Of a stretch of 37,920 nucleotides of DNA, positions 1-8,553 are shown piece by piece. Location of the stretch: the NCBI GenBank assembly GCA_017546505.1, contig JAFYWV010000123.1, positions 1 to 37,920 of the forward strand. Direction: 5' to 3'. This DNA is from Bacteroidaceae bacterium (GTDB taxonomy: Bacteria; Bacteroidota; Bacteroidia; Bacteroidales; Bacteroidaceae). Under the pieces are notes generated by a model. That model searched no databases, had not been told where the DNA came from, and saw only the letters and a program-made list of their open reading frames with translations. A program made the position numbers and the translations under genes. Each line of letters begins with the position of its first letter. Position 1 is the first letter of the stretch.

Positions 1-3000
1 AACAGTATCATCGGCAGTCACCTTGTTGAACGCAAGTCTTTCGCCATCGACACCCGGCAGATAGTTAAGCTCGGCTGTGCCCACTGTTGTCTGCCAATAG
101 TTACCGCGCAGAACAGAATTTGCAGTGCCGTTCACTACATTCTCATCGCTCATTGTAACGGTCAAAGGATATTCAGCCTCAGCAGCCTTGATGATTACAG
201 GAGTGTTCTTTGCAAGAACATCACCCGCAGCAGCCACCTGTGTCAATGTAAATTCATTGCCACTGATATCACTCTCAACATAGTCGTATGCTGTTACGCC
301 CTCGGGCAACACAACGTTGAAAGCAAGGTTAAGAGTTGTAACACCGCTTGCGGGAACGTTAAGAGTATAAAGCTCCGACATATCTTCAACCTCATTGATA
401 GTCCAGGTAGATGGATTATTGGCCTCGGCGCCCCAAGTAACAATCACGCTATAATCGTTCTGCGCGTGCATTGGGTTGTTGTTGCCAATCTTCAGTGTCA
501 CCTGACCATCGGCAATACCGGCAATCTTAACAACAGCAGCATCAGCAGCAGTGCCCATATGCTCAACATTGTTGTTGAATGACTTCACATAAAGGCCTGT
601 GTGCAGGTTCTTCATCTTGTAGCTGCCCTGCGCGCCTGTCTCCTCGAACTGGAACGCAGCAAGTGACAACTGTGAGATATCGCCATCTGCATCAAACAAC
701 AAGTGGCGCTGGTCGTATGTCTTGTCACCCCAGGTAGCATTCTTGTGCTCGTGAGGCTCGCTATATGTATGTACATACTTGCCGGCGCAGTAGCTGTTGC
801 TTGCTGTTGAGATAATGTAGTAAACCTTGTCGGCAGCAGGAGCATTGTATGCAGCCACCTTGGCAGCACGCAATGCCTTGTACATTTCATAGCAATCATC
901 GCTTGCGCTTGCATTGCTACCAGCATCAACAAGTGCCTGAGCCTCGGTACATTTTGTATTCAAAGCCGCAACACCGTCTGCTGAGTAAAGACCTACGCTT
1001 TCACCTGTATAAATACCATGGTCCAATGTTGGCAATACATCGTTCAACTGATAGAAGCGTGCATTGTCATCGGCAAACTCGGCCTCAATGAACTTGAAGA
1101 GTGAACCACCGTCAGCAGTATTGAAGCCACCTGCCCAGATTCCCATATAAGAAGTTACATCAAAGCCACCATTGTGAGAGAATGTTCCGGCATTGCCTTC
1201 ACCACCTACTACCTTTATATAATAGTAATCTGTGCAACCGCTCTGTGTTGACTTTGTAAAGCTCCACTCCTGGAAATTGCTTGCGCCATCAGCTGCAATC
1301 ATAGCCTTACCTGCGCCATCACCGGTGCTCTCAACGGTAAGCATTCTGCCATCGGCATTGTAGGGCTTGATAATGATACCGTTCTCACCCTGTACAAAGT
1401 ACCAAGCCTGGTAACTGCTGTTTGCAGTGTCGTCTATAATCTTCACCTTTTCGCTTGTAGGCTCATCATAGCTCAATACCTTTGAATTATCGTTGGCACG
1501 CTTGATGATAATCTTGTAGAGAACAGGATTCTCCTCGTCGGTTGTCAGCACATAATCAGGTGCTGTACCATAGATTTTAGCACCCAAGTTCTCGTCAAGC
1601 TCCATCCAGCACTGGTTGGCAGCGACCTCAGTATCGGCAGCAACAAGGTTGAAGTCCTCGCCGTCGAATGTGTAGTTGTTACCGGCAGCGACAGTTGTCT
1701 TTACAAGACCACTGCGCAATACCGAGTTCTCAACCGAGCCCTTTGCACCCTCATCGTTCATTGTAATTGTGAGAGTATAATTATTGGCATCAGCCTTGAT
1801 GATTACAGGAGTATTCTTTGCAAGAGTCTCATTCTCGCCTGCAACCTCTACAAGCTCATATTTATTGTAGTGCTTACCCTTTACAATGTTAGCCTTAGCA
1901 AGGTCGTATGCAGTAACACCCGCTGGCAACACCACATTGAACGGCAAGCAGAGTGTTGTAAAGCCCTCTGTGGGAATTGTGAGAGTATACTCGGTTACCG
2001 GTGTAAGAGTAAAGGCAGCAGCATGTTCTTCAACATTATTACCAAAAATTGCTCCCCAGTCGCTTACATACTGTATATTTATATCATTTCCGCTGTCTAT
2101 AAGTTTGTAAGAACCAGCCACGCCTGTTTCCACGAACTTATATACACCGGTCTTATTCTCATCGGCATCGAAGGCTATTGGATAATAACCCCAGTAAGGA
2201 CCTGAATTTACGTTGGTTGTGCTGTACATATACAATCCCTGAGCCGACAATGTGTAGCCTGAAGCCGCACTGTTAGGAACAACGGTAAAGAGAGCATCAG
2301 CAACAACCTTTGAAGCAATTAGATCCTGTTGAGCCTGTTTGTCGTTTTCATTTGTAGTATCAATTGTTGCATCAATCAACTTGAATTCCGGAGTCTCATA
2401 CCAAGCGGAACTGAGAATTTTATCATTATCATCAGCCACAAACACAGGTGCTCCATTGTAAACAATGTTATACACACCATTGAAAACCTTGTCCTTCTTT
2501 GCATTGAGAGCAGTGTACAAAGGCTCCAAAGCATTGTATGCAGCCTGCAACTGCTCTGCTGTACCACCGTTGTTGTAGCAGTAGAGAGCCTCGGCCAAGT
2601 TGTCATAGACATTCTCAACCTCACTAGTTGTCACACCTGCAAGGTTCTTGTAAACATTTGCAACCTCGGCTGTTGAAGAGAGCTTAAAAAGGTCGAACTC
2701 TGCCATATGGAAGTAAATATGCCCATCTTTACTCTTATCGGTTGTAGTTGCTGTTACCATAAAACGGAGATAGGTATATGAGTTTCCATCGCCCAAAACA
2801 TCCGATGTCCACTCAGCTCCATTTTCTATGGTTCCTCCATTTTCGTTGCGAGGTTCAACTATTGCAATATCTACATAATCAGTACCATTGTTGCTACCCT
2901 GTACTTTAATTGTTTTTGGATAGTCACCAAGACCATTGCCACTACGTGCTTTGTAGCTAAATTGGAAGTTCTCAATTCTATTATCACCCAACTCCACAGT

Positions 3001-6000
3001 CAAATGGTGGTCAAGGCCATCAGCTGGAGCTGTAGTGCTACCCCAGTTTGAGTGGAAGAATGTACCACCATTACCATCAAGAAGGTTACCGACATTTCCC
3101 TCATCACCCGATTGGGGTGCGTTGCACCATATATAATAGTCGTTACCCTGTGTAGTGGTGAGCGCAATTTCAGTTGCCTTGCCTGTTGGGTCAACACTTG
3201 TTGTAACCTCGGCAATCAAAGCCTTTGTAAGGTCAATAAGCCCACCAAGAGCGCGGATTTCATCCTCTTTCTCCTCATCGGCAAGAGTGTGAAGGGTTGT
3301 ACCGCCTGTGCTTTTGAGAGTGCGGGTTTCTTCGTCAACATAATAACTCTCGCAACCGTCGGCAACCTCAATACCGAGCAAGTTTGTACAGCCCTCGAAT
3401 GGGTCGGGGGTAGCACCCTTGCTAACCTCAAGGTTTGTAATGTTCACACCCTCGGGGATAGCGTGTGACACAACGCTGAAGTCGGACATATCCTGTGTAA
3501 TCTCCAGGCTTGCCGCTGCCGCGCGTGCAACGCCTGTGCGTGCTGCAGCAGCCGATGCTGCTCCAAGTGGAGTTGCAGTTACTACAAGCTTGGTATTTGA
3601 GTGAGTATATACAATATCAATTCTAAACTTTGTACCCTTTGTAAGGTTTGTCAGTTTGTTTGCATCGCTATCAACATCGGTCTTAACAACCAAGCCGCCA
3701 CCGGCCTGCAGATACAACTGGAAGCCCTTGCCGTATGTGCTGTTCATTGGTGCATTGCCTGTTGCAATGAGCGCAGAGCCATACTGGTTGAAGTTGTTTC
3801 CATTATCCTCAATAGTCAAAGAGATTGACCAATCCTCGCCTGCTGCCAATGTTGTGCCTAGGTCGGTTGTGATATAGTTTGAATTGTTATTAGAAGCATT
3901 TGCGCCCTTACCCTTCACAGCACCGGTGAACACCTTGTTGTTGCTCATCTCCTCAATTGTCGCCGGCAGGCTGATAGACCACAAATCTTTGTTATTAGCG
4001 AACAAGCCGTTGTCGAAGCCCACAATCTTGCACTGCTGGCCAAGAATCTCAACACTCTCGGGGATTTCAAGGTCGTGGTCGCCACTCTTGCGCACGCTTG
4101 TGAGGATTACAACATCGGGGGTAGATACCTCGGTGAATACATAGTCGCTGCACCACTCACCGTTGGTTTTGCTACCATTGCGGTTGAAAGCAGAACCATC
4201 GTGCTTGGTTACCATATATTTACCACCAGTGTAACTTGCTGCATTTTTAATATTAACACCCGCTGTTGTTGGGTCTTCCAAGGTATATTTTGCAGCGGTT
4301 GCACCAATGCTCAAATGATAACTACCGTTATTGGCAAGATAGTTTCCGCTTGCATTCTGGAACGAATATGTATCATCATTGTTTACAATGCATGTCCATA
4401 TATAGTTATTACCGGCAGCAGTGGTATTAGTTGCCAAAGTACCGTTGTTGTCATACAAATAACGTGTAGCACTTACACTATTGTAGTTTGTTGGCGCATA
4501 GATATAGTACTTTTTGCCAGCCTCGGGCTTCACACCATTGGCAAGTTTTGTTGTTACAACATCCTTGCCAGGCTCGGTACGATACTCAATCTGCCAACCG
4601 TCGATTTCAAGGAACTTGCGGAAACGGGCTGTGTAGGTAGCATCCTCACGGGCGTACATTGTGTGTTCGAGATTCTCTGTAACCAAGCGGCCATACTGGT
4701 CGTACCAACCGAGGAACTCAACATCGTCGCTTGCCTTTGTAGCGCGCAAGTACATTGGGATATTTGCACTTACAACCCACTCTGTGCCTGTTGAGCCGTC
4801 GGGGGTCTCGTCGGTCCAAACCTCAACTGTACCCCACTCTGCACTGTTGATCTCTACATTGATTGTAGCAGCCTTGTCGCTCTTTTCTGTTACGTTGATG
4901 ACAATCTCGTAACACATACGGTTGAGCTGTGCCTTTGCATCATAAGATTTTGTTGCTGCATCGTAGCCGGCATCCTTCCAAGCACCGTCAAAGCGCAGAC
5001 GCATATGAGTGATACCCAAAGGCGCATCGTATGGCAGAACCACATTGATTTTACCCTCGCAGGCAGTAGTGCTCTGCGCATCCTTTGTACCGGCAACCTT
5101 CAAGAGCTCGCCCTCGTCGGTGAAATCACCATCGGCGTTAAGGTCGATGTATGCGCTGAGGCAGCAGTACTTGAGACCGTTGTTGCTGTCATCGCTCCAA
5201 GTAACATCAAAGCTTGCGCCCTGTGGAACATTGATAATCTGTGATATGGTATTGAAGAGATTATCGGGAGCAACAGTTGCTTCGTAGATAGTCTCGGGCT
5301 CACGGTTGTAATAAGCAAAAGTAAGTTCGTTCACAAACGATGTCTTTACTGTTGCATCGCCCCAGTCGCTCTTGTCCTCTGTTGGCACACCCCACTTGTC
5401 CTGGATGAAGTTAGCGGTGAATGTAGCCTCTTCCTTACCATAGTAGATGAATGGGTTGTCGTTGCTTACTACCTCGCCGCCCTTTGTCCAGTTCTCGAAG
5501 TTGTAACCGGGGTTTGCAGTTGCAGTAATCTTCACAGCCTCGGTTGTTGTGATTGAGAGTTCGTTTGTACCCTCGATGGCAACCGAACCGTTCGCACCTG
5601 CAACAGCCGTTACGGTACGCTCTGTTGTAATATCCTCAATGAGCGCGAGGTTGAATGTGATTATAGTGCCGTCGCTGTATGTAACCTTGGCAGTTGTCTT
5701 GCCAATGGTTGCATCGGCAGGGATTGTAACGTTGTTGCCGTTTGCTGTGAGTGTCTCACCGTTGCCTGCGTTGCCGTCGTTGTTGAGGTCAACCCAAACG
5801 CTTGAGATTGTTACGTTTTTGCCAATGATGAGAGGAAGCTCTACCTCCTGGCCACGATAAACCTCGGGGATAACGTCGCTCTTTGTTGCGTTTGTTGCAA
5901 CACCCATTGGGAAGATGTAGTTCTTTGTAGCACCCTTTACACGACCGAAGTAGTTGCCGAATGTCTCAGCAGCCTTTTCAGTAGCTGTCATATCATTGGG

Positions 6001-8277
6001 AATAACCACCTGTGAGTAGTCGCCCGCAAGGTTATATGTCTCGTTGAAGTCAACAGTCCAGGGATACTCGAAGCCGCTGTACCAGCCGCCACTGAAAGCA
6101 TTGCCGTTGTTCTCAAAGAACTGTTTCCAGCGCTTGTAGTGGAAGTCCTTGATAAGGCCTGCCCAGCAACGGTTTGAGTAGTCGTGAAGGTCGGTGTTAC
6201 CATTTGACCACACAGTCACCTGTGTACGCGCGTTCCACTCGAGCCAGTTGCGGTCGTTTTCTGTTGTACCGCTTACCTCGTTTGCAATGTTGCGTGCAAG
6301 GCTTGTCCAACGCTCGAGCTTGAAGTTCTCGTCGTATGAGAGCATTGCATCGAGGTCGAGCATCAGCTGCAGATAGAGCTGATAGAGACGTGTATATTCT
6401 GCATCGTTACCGCGAGCAGCGTTGATGAGCGGCAGCAACTGTGCTGCATAGTCCACCATTGCCTGACGGACTACATCAATGAAGTCATAGTTATAGTTTG
6501 CGATACCGTCCTGGCCACCGTTTGCAGTTACAAGGTCCTTTACAGAATACAACTGGTCGGCAGCAAGGAGCACATCTTGTGTATCCCAGTAGATAGCCGA
6601 TGTACTCCAAGACGAAACGCTACCAACTGTCCAGTTTGGACGGGCAAGGATGACAGCCTCGGATGTACCCTGTTGGTTCACCTTACAGTCCCAAACAGAC
6701 TTCTTTAGGTTCTTCAAAGCCTCGAGAGCTGCAGGAGCAGTCTTTGAGTCGACACCGTAGCGTGAGTGAGCATACTCGGCCAACCACGCATCAGCACCCG
6801 GGTTACTACTCATCCAGGGAAGCTCAAAGAGCATATCATAGAGGATAGGGTTAGTCTCAATACCCTCTGGGGTTGCACCGATACCTTTACAATTATTACC
6901 CTTTGCAAGAGCCTGGAAGTAGCCGTCCATAGTTGTCTCCAAGCGACCGTGCAAGCCGCTGCGGCCACCGAAGTTGTGGAGCATACAGTAGATGTATGGA
7001 CAAGTATCATAGTAGTTTGTTCTCCACTTTGCAGCGTTGTCGGCATAGATATTGTCGGCAAAGAGGTCAAGACCGATGAAACGGCTTGCGTAACCGGCAT
7101 TTTTCATTGCTGTGAACGCACCACTCTGTGGCACACCCTGCCAGTACTGGATAATCCAGCTTGGAGATTTTGTTACTTTATATGTATCCTTTACACTCTG
7201 CTCAACATTACCGAAATGCTTGTCAAGCTCTGCCATAATGTTGGGGTAGCAAGTCTCGTTGCTTACACCGCTGGGGAGTGAGCCCTCGTGGAATGGGTCG
7301 ATGCTGTAGAGTTCAGACACACCCATCACCTCGTGCAGGTGCTTGTAGTAAACAGTTGCAAAAGTCTGATAGCTTGTTGTGTTTGGCTTCAGGATGTCAG
7401 GGCGTGTGTAACCGCCGGCCCAAGTACCGTTGTTCACTACATCGCCGCTGCTGAAACCGTTGATTGAGTAATTAACTATGCAGTTGGGAACCTGACCGCT
7501 GAAACCGGGGATTACAGGCTGCATACCAAGCTCACGCATACGCTGGAGCATATTGCGGCAGAGCTGCTCCTGACGGGTGTACCACCAATCGGGGTTACCG
7601 TTCATCTGCACGCCTGTAGAAGATGAGTTGATTGTACCACCCCAACCCTCGAGGTTATTCATTGCAAACCAAGCAATGAAGCCGGGACCGGCAATGTAGG
7701 CGTTGATGTCACTCTCGCTCACGCCAAGTTCACGCAGGAACTTGCGTGTAACGACATCCAAACCCACAAGGTTCAACGGAGCGTTGATACCGTGCAGAGC
7801 CATCCAGTCAATCTCCTGCTGCCAACGTTCCCAAGTCCAGAACGCCATTGAGTAGGAGAATGTACAGGTGTTGAAGTCGTAACGATAGGTTGTGTTACAA
7901 ACGTGCTTGTCCTCAGCGTTGGGAACTGGCAACTCAACCAGTGAGAGGTCGGTTGTGAGGTTGTTCCAAGTGAGGTTGATGTGTGCGTGGTGGTTCAAGT
8001 ACCAGTTGATACCTGTTGCCACCGACAACTGTGTGTTACCCTTGATGCAGGGCTTGCCGTTCTGCGATGTGATGACGAACACATCCTTGCCATTCTCGGC
8101 AAGGTTTGCATCAATCACAATCTCGAACCTGTCGGCTGCGCCATCGCCACCAATACGGTTAAGCAATCCGGTGATTGCCTGTTCGGGCGTTGCCACCGGC
8201 GCCTGTGCTGTAGCAGTCTCTATTGAGAACAACGCCACAAGCGCAAGCATTAATGTCAGAAAAAAGTTCTTTTTCAT
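1..8277 (-). CDS. Secreted giant GH89 alpha-N-acetylglucosaminidase, multidomain (3' end outside window)
   Basis: The frame is open from the ATG at 8277 to the left edge, 2759 codons with no stop, so the C-terminus is missing. Residues 1-25 are a signal peptide. Residues about 30-775 match family GH89 (NAGLU type): WERWQQEIDWMALHGIN, the YSIDPFHEG segment (E331, likely acid/base) and CMLHNFGGR followed by ATPEGIE (E471, likely nucleophile). GH89 enzymes release terminal alpha-GlcNAc from heparan sulfate or class III mucin. Then follow two bacterial repeat-like beta domains (about 920-940 and 1180-1200), a GEVED domain (about 1000-1120, YIDLNADGDFTDEGE), a ricin-like region (about 1240-1380), BspA-like leucine-rich pieces (about 1400-1460 and 1600-1660), an F5/8 type C-like domain (about 1720-1870), and two copies of a helical/ricin-like/beta-sandwich unit (about 1870-2210 and 2430-2759). 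It lies 85 bases after a 53-residue peptide gene, probably in the same operon. The family call is firm; the substrate is inferred. Confidence 0.93.
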   Translation of the reverse strand, partial: MKKNFFLTLMLALVALFSIETATAQAPVATPEQAITGLLNRIGGDGAADRFEIVIDANLAENGKDVFVITSQNGKPCIKGNTQLSVATGINWYLNHHAHINLTWNNLTTDLSLVELPVPNAEDKHVCNTTYRYDFNTCTFSYSMAFWTWERWQQEIDWMALHGINAPLNLVGLDVVTRKFLRELGVSESDINAYIAGPGFIAWFAMNNLEGWGGTINSSSTGVQMNGNPDWWYTRQEQLCRNMLQRMRELGMQPVIPGFSGQVPNCIVNYSINGFSSGDVVNNGTWAGGYTRPDILKPNTTSYQTFATVYYKHLHEVMGVSELYSIDPFHEGSLPSGVSNETCYPNIMAELDKHFGNVEQSVKDTYKVTKSPSWIIQYWQGVPQSGAFTAMKNAGYASRFIGLDLFADNIYADNAAKWRTNYYDTCPYIYCMLHNFGGRSGLHGRLETTMDGYFQALAKGNNCKGIGATPEGIETNPILYDMLFELPWMSSNPGADAWLAEYAHSRYGVDSKTAPAALEALKNLKKSVWDCKVNQQGTSEAVILARPNWTVGSVSSWSTSAIYWDTQDVLLAADQLYSVKDLVTANGGQDGIANYNYDFIDVVRQAMVDYAAQLLPLINAARGNDAEYTRLYQLYLQLMLDLDAMLSYDENFKLERWTSLARNIANEVSGTTENDRNWLEWNARTQVTVWSNGNTDLHDYSNRCWAGLIKDFHYKRWKQFFENNGNAFSGGWYSGFEYPWTVDFNETYNLAGDYSQVVIPNDMTATEKAAETFGNYFGRVKGATKNYIFPMGVATNATKSDVIPEVYRGQEVELPLIIGKNVTISSVWVDLNNDGNAGNGETLTANGNNVTIPADATIGKTTAKVTYSDGTIITFNLALIEDITTERTVTAVAGANGSVAIEGTNELSITTTEAVKITATANPGYNFENWTKGGEVVSNDNPFIYYGKEEATFTANFIQDKWGVPTEDKSDWGDATVKTSFVNELTFAYYNREPETIYEATVAPDNLFNTISQIINVPQGASFDVTWSDDSNNGLKYCCLSAYIDLNADGDFTDEGELLKVAGTKDAQSTTACEGKINVVLPYDAPLGITHMRLRFDGAWKDAGYDAATKSYDAKAQLNRMCYEIVINVTEKSDKAATINVEINSAEWGTVEVWTDETPDGSTGTEWVVSANIPMYLRATKASDDVEFLGWYDQYGRLVTENLEHTMYAREDATYTARFRKFLEIDGWQIEYRTEPGKDVVTTKLANGVKPEAGKKYYIYAPTNYNSVSATRYLYDNNGTLATNTTAAGNNYIWTCIVNNDDTYSFQNASGNYLANNGSYHLSIGATAAKYTLEDPTTAGVNIKNAASYTGGKYMVTKHDGSAFNRNGSKTNGEWCSDYVFTEVSTPDVVILTSVRKSGDHDLEIPESVEILGQQCKIVGFDNGLFANNKDLWSISLPATIEEMSNNKVFTGAVKGKGANASNNNSNYITTDLGTTLAAGEDWSISLTIEDNGNNFNQYGSALIATGNAPMNSTYGKGFQLYLQAGGGLVVKTDVDSDANKLTNLTKGTKFRIDIVYTHSNTKLVVTATPLGAASAAAARTGVARAAAASLEITQDMSDFSVVSHAIPEGVNITNLEVSKGATPDPFEGCTNLLGIEVADGCESYYVDEETRTLKSTGGTTLHTLADEEKEDEIRALGGLIDLTKALIAEVTTSVDPTGKATEIALTTTQGNDYYIWCNAPQSGDEGNVGNLLDGNGGTFFHSNWGSTTAPADGLDHHLTVELGDNRIENFQFSYKARSGNGLGDYPKTIKVQGSNNGTDYVDIAIVEPRNENGGTIENGAEWTSDVLGDGNSYTYLRFMVTATTTDKSKDGHIYFHMAEFDLFKLSSTAEVANVYKNLAGVTTSEVENVYDNLAEALYCYNNGGTAEQLQAAYNALEPLYTALNAKKDKVFNGVYNIVYNGAPVFVADDNDKILSSAWYETPEFKLIDATIDTTNENDKQAQQDLIASKVVADALFTVVPNSAASGYTLSAQGLYMYSTTNVNSGPYWGYYPIAFDADENKTGVYKFVETGVAGSYKLIDSGNDINIQYVSDWGAIFGNNVEEHAAAFTLTPVTEYTLTIPTEGFTTLCLPFNVVLPAGVTAYDLAKANIVKGKHYNKYELVEVAGENETLAKNTPVIIKADANNYTLTITMNDEGAKGSVENSVLRSGLVKTTVAAGNNYTFDGEDFNLVAADTEVAANQCWMELDENLGAKIYGTAPDYVLTTDEENPVLYKIIIKRANDNSKVLSYDEPTSEKVKIIDDTANSSYQAWYFVQGENGIIIKPYNADGRMLTVESTGDGAGKAMIAADGASNFQEWSFTKSTQSGCTDYYYIKVVGGEGNAGTFSHNGGFDVTSYMGIWAGGFNTADGGSLFKFIEAEFADDNARFYQLNDVLPTLDHGIYTGESVGLYSADGVAALNTKCTEAQALVDAGSNASASDDCYEMYKALRAAKVAAYNAPAADKVYYIISTASNSYCAGKYVHTYSEPHEHKNATWGDKTYDQRHLLFDADGDISQLSLAAFQFEETGAQGSYKMKNLHTGLYVKSFNNNVEHMGTAADAAVVKIAGIADGQVTLKIGNNNPMHAQNDYSVIVTWGAEANNPSTWTINEVEDMSELYTLNVPASGVTTLNLAFNVVLPEGVTAYDYVESDISGNEFTLTQVAAAGDVLAKNTPVIIKAAEAEYPLTVTMSDENVVNGTANSVLRGNYWQTTVGTAELNYLPGVDGERLAFNKVTADDTV

Positions 8278-8314
8278 ATTATTGGTTTTTATCATTTATC
8301 TCTTTGCAGTTATT

Positions 8315-8337
8315 GGGCGGGCAAACCCCGCCCCTAC
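8315..8337 (-). repeat. REP-like hairpin with 5' GTAG
   Basis: On the minus strand the sequence reads GTAG, then GGGCGGG, the loop GTTTG, and CCCGCCC. The seven base pairs are all G-C and the element is far richer in GC than its surroundings. A GTAG tetranucleotide followed by a short GC hairpin is the known form of REP elements recognised by RAYT transposases. It lies between the small peptide gene and the GH89 gene. Without a T tract it is not a typical terminator, but in the transcript it could stabilise mRNA ends or weaken read-through. The REP identity is inferred from shape only. Confidence 0.5.
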
Positions 8338-8362
8338 ACTTTCTATTCCTCAATCAATCTGT

Positions 8363-8524
8363 TTACAAGTTTCCCCAGATGTTGTTCCAATCGCTATCAC
8401 CACGGTACTCGTTAGACATCTGCTCCTTGTCATCAGTCTGTTCATTGCTAATTCCAAGCATAATATTGAAGATTCCAACTTCCACAATCTCTGCTACCGG
8501 TGATATATATTCTCTCTTTTTCAT
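8363..8524 (-). CDS. Small 53-residue peptide of the MKKxYxxP type
   Basis: The peptide starts MKKREYISPVAEIVEV, has a short hydrophobic middle (GIFNIMLGIS) and ends in an acidic, Trp-containing tail (DSDWNNIWGNL). The ATG at 8524 is preferred because a GGAAAA stretch lies 6-11 bases before it; upstream in-frame TTG (8557) and ATG (8554) codons overlap the end of the preceding gene. Short proteins beginning MKK-x-Y-x-x-P next to surface-protein genes are, from memory, common in Prevotella-like genomes, but I know no function. It lies between the stop of the 1848-residue protein (29 bases) and the GH89 gene, so it is probably co-transcribed. It is not a convincing secretion signal: the hydrophobic part is short and sits after an acidic segment. 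Confidence 0.6.
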   Translation of the reverse strand: MKKREYISPVAEIVEVGIFNIMLGISNEQTDDKEQMSNEYRGDSDWNNIWGNL

Positions 8525-8553
8525 AATATTTTTTCCAATCTTAAGGATTAACA

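Noticed and set aside
4075-4794. Plus-strand open frame of 239 codons antisense to the GH89 gene
   Set aside because: The opposite strand encodes a continuous domain-bearing protein through the whole region. The frame gives a Cys/Ile/Val-rich product with no recognisable domain, typical of an antisense shadow.
1-8277. Possible frameshift in the GH89 gene
   Set aside because: An early count suggested that the reading frame at the left edge differed from that at the start codon. Recounting places the ATG at 8277-8275, and the same frame is open, with sensible protein, in every line to base 1.
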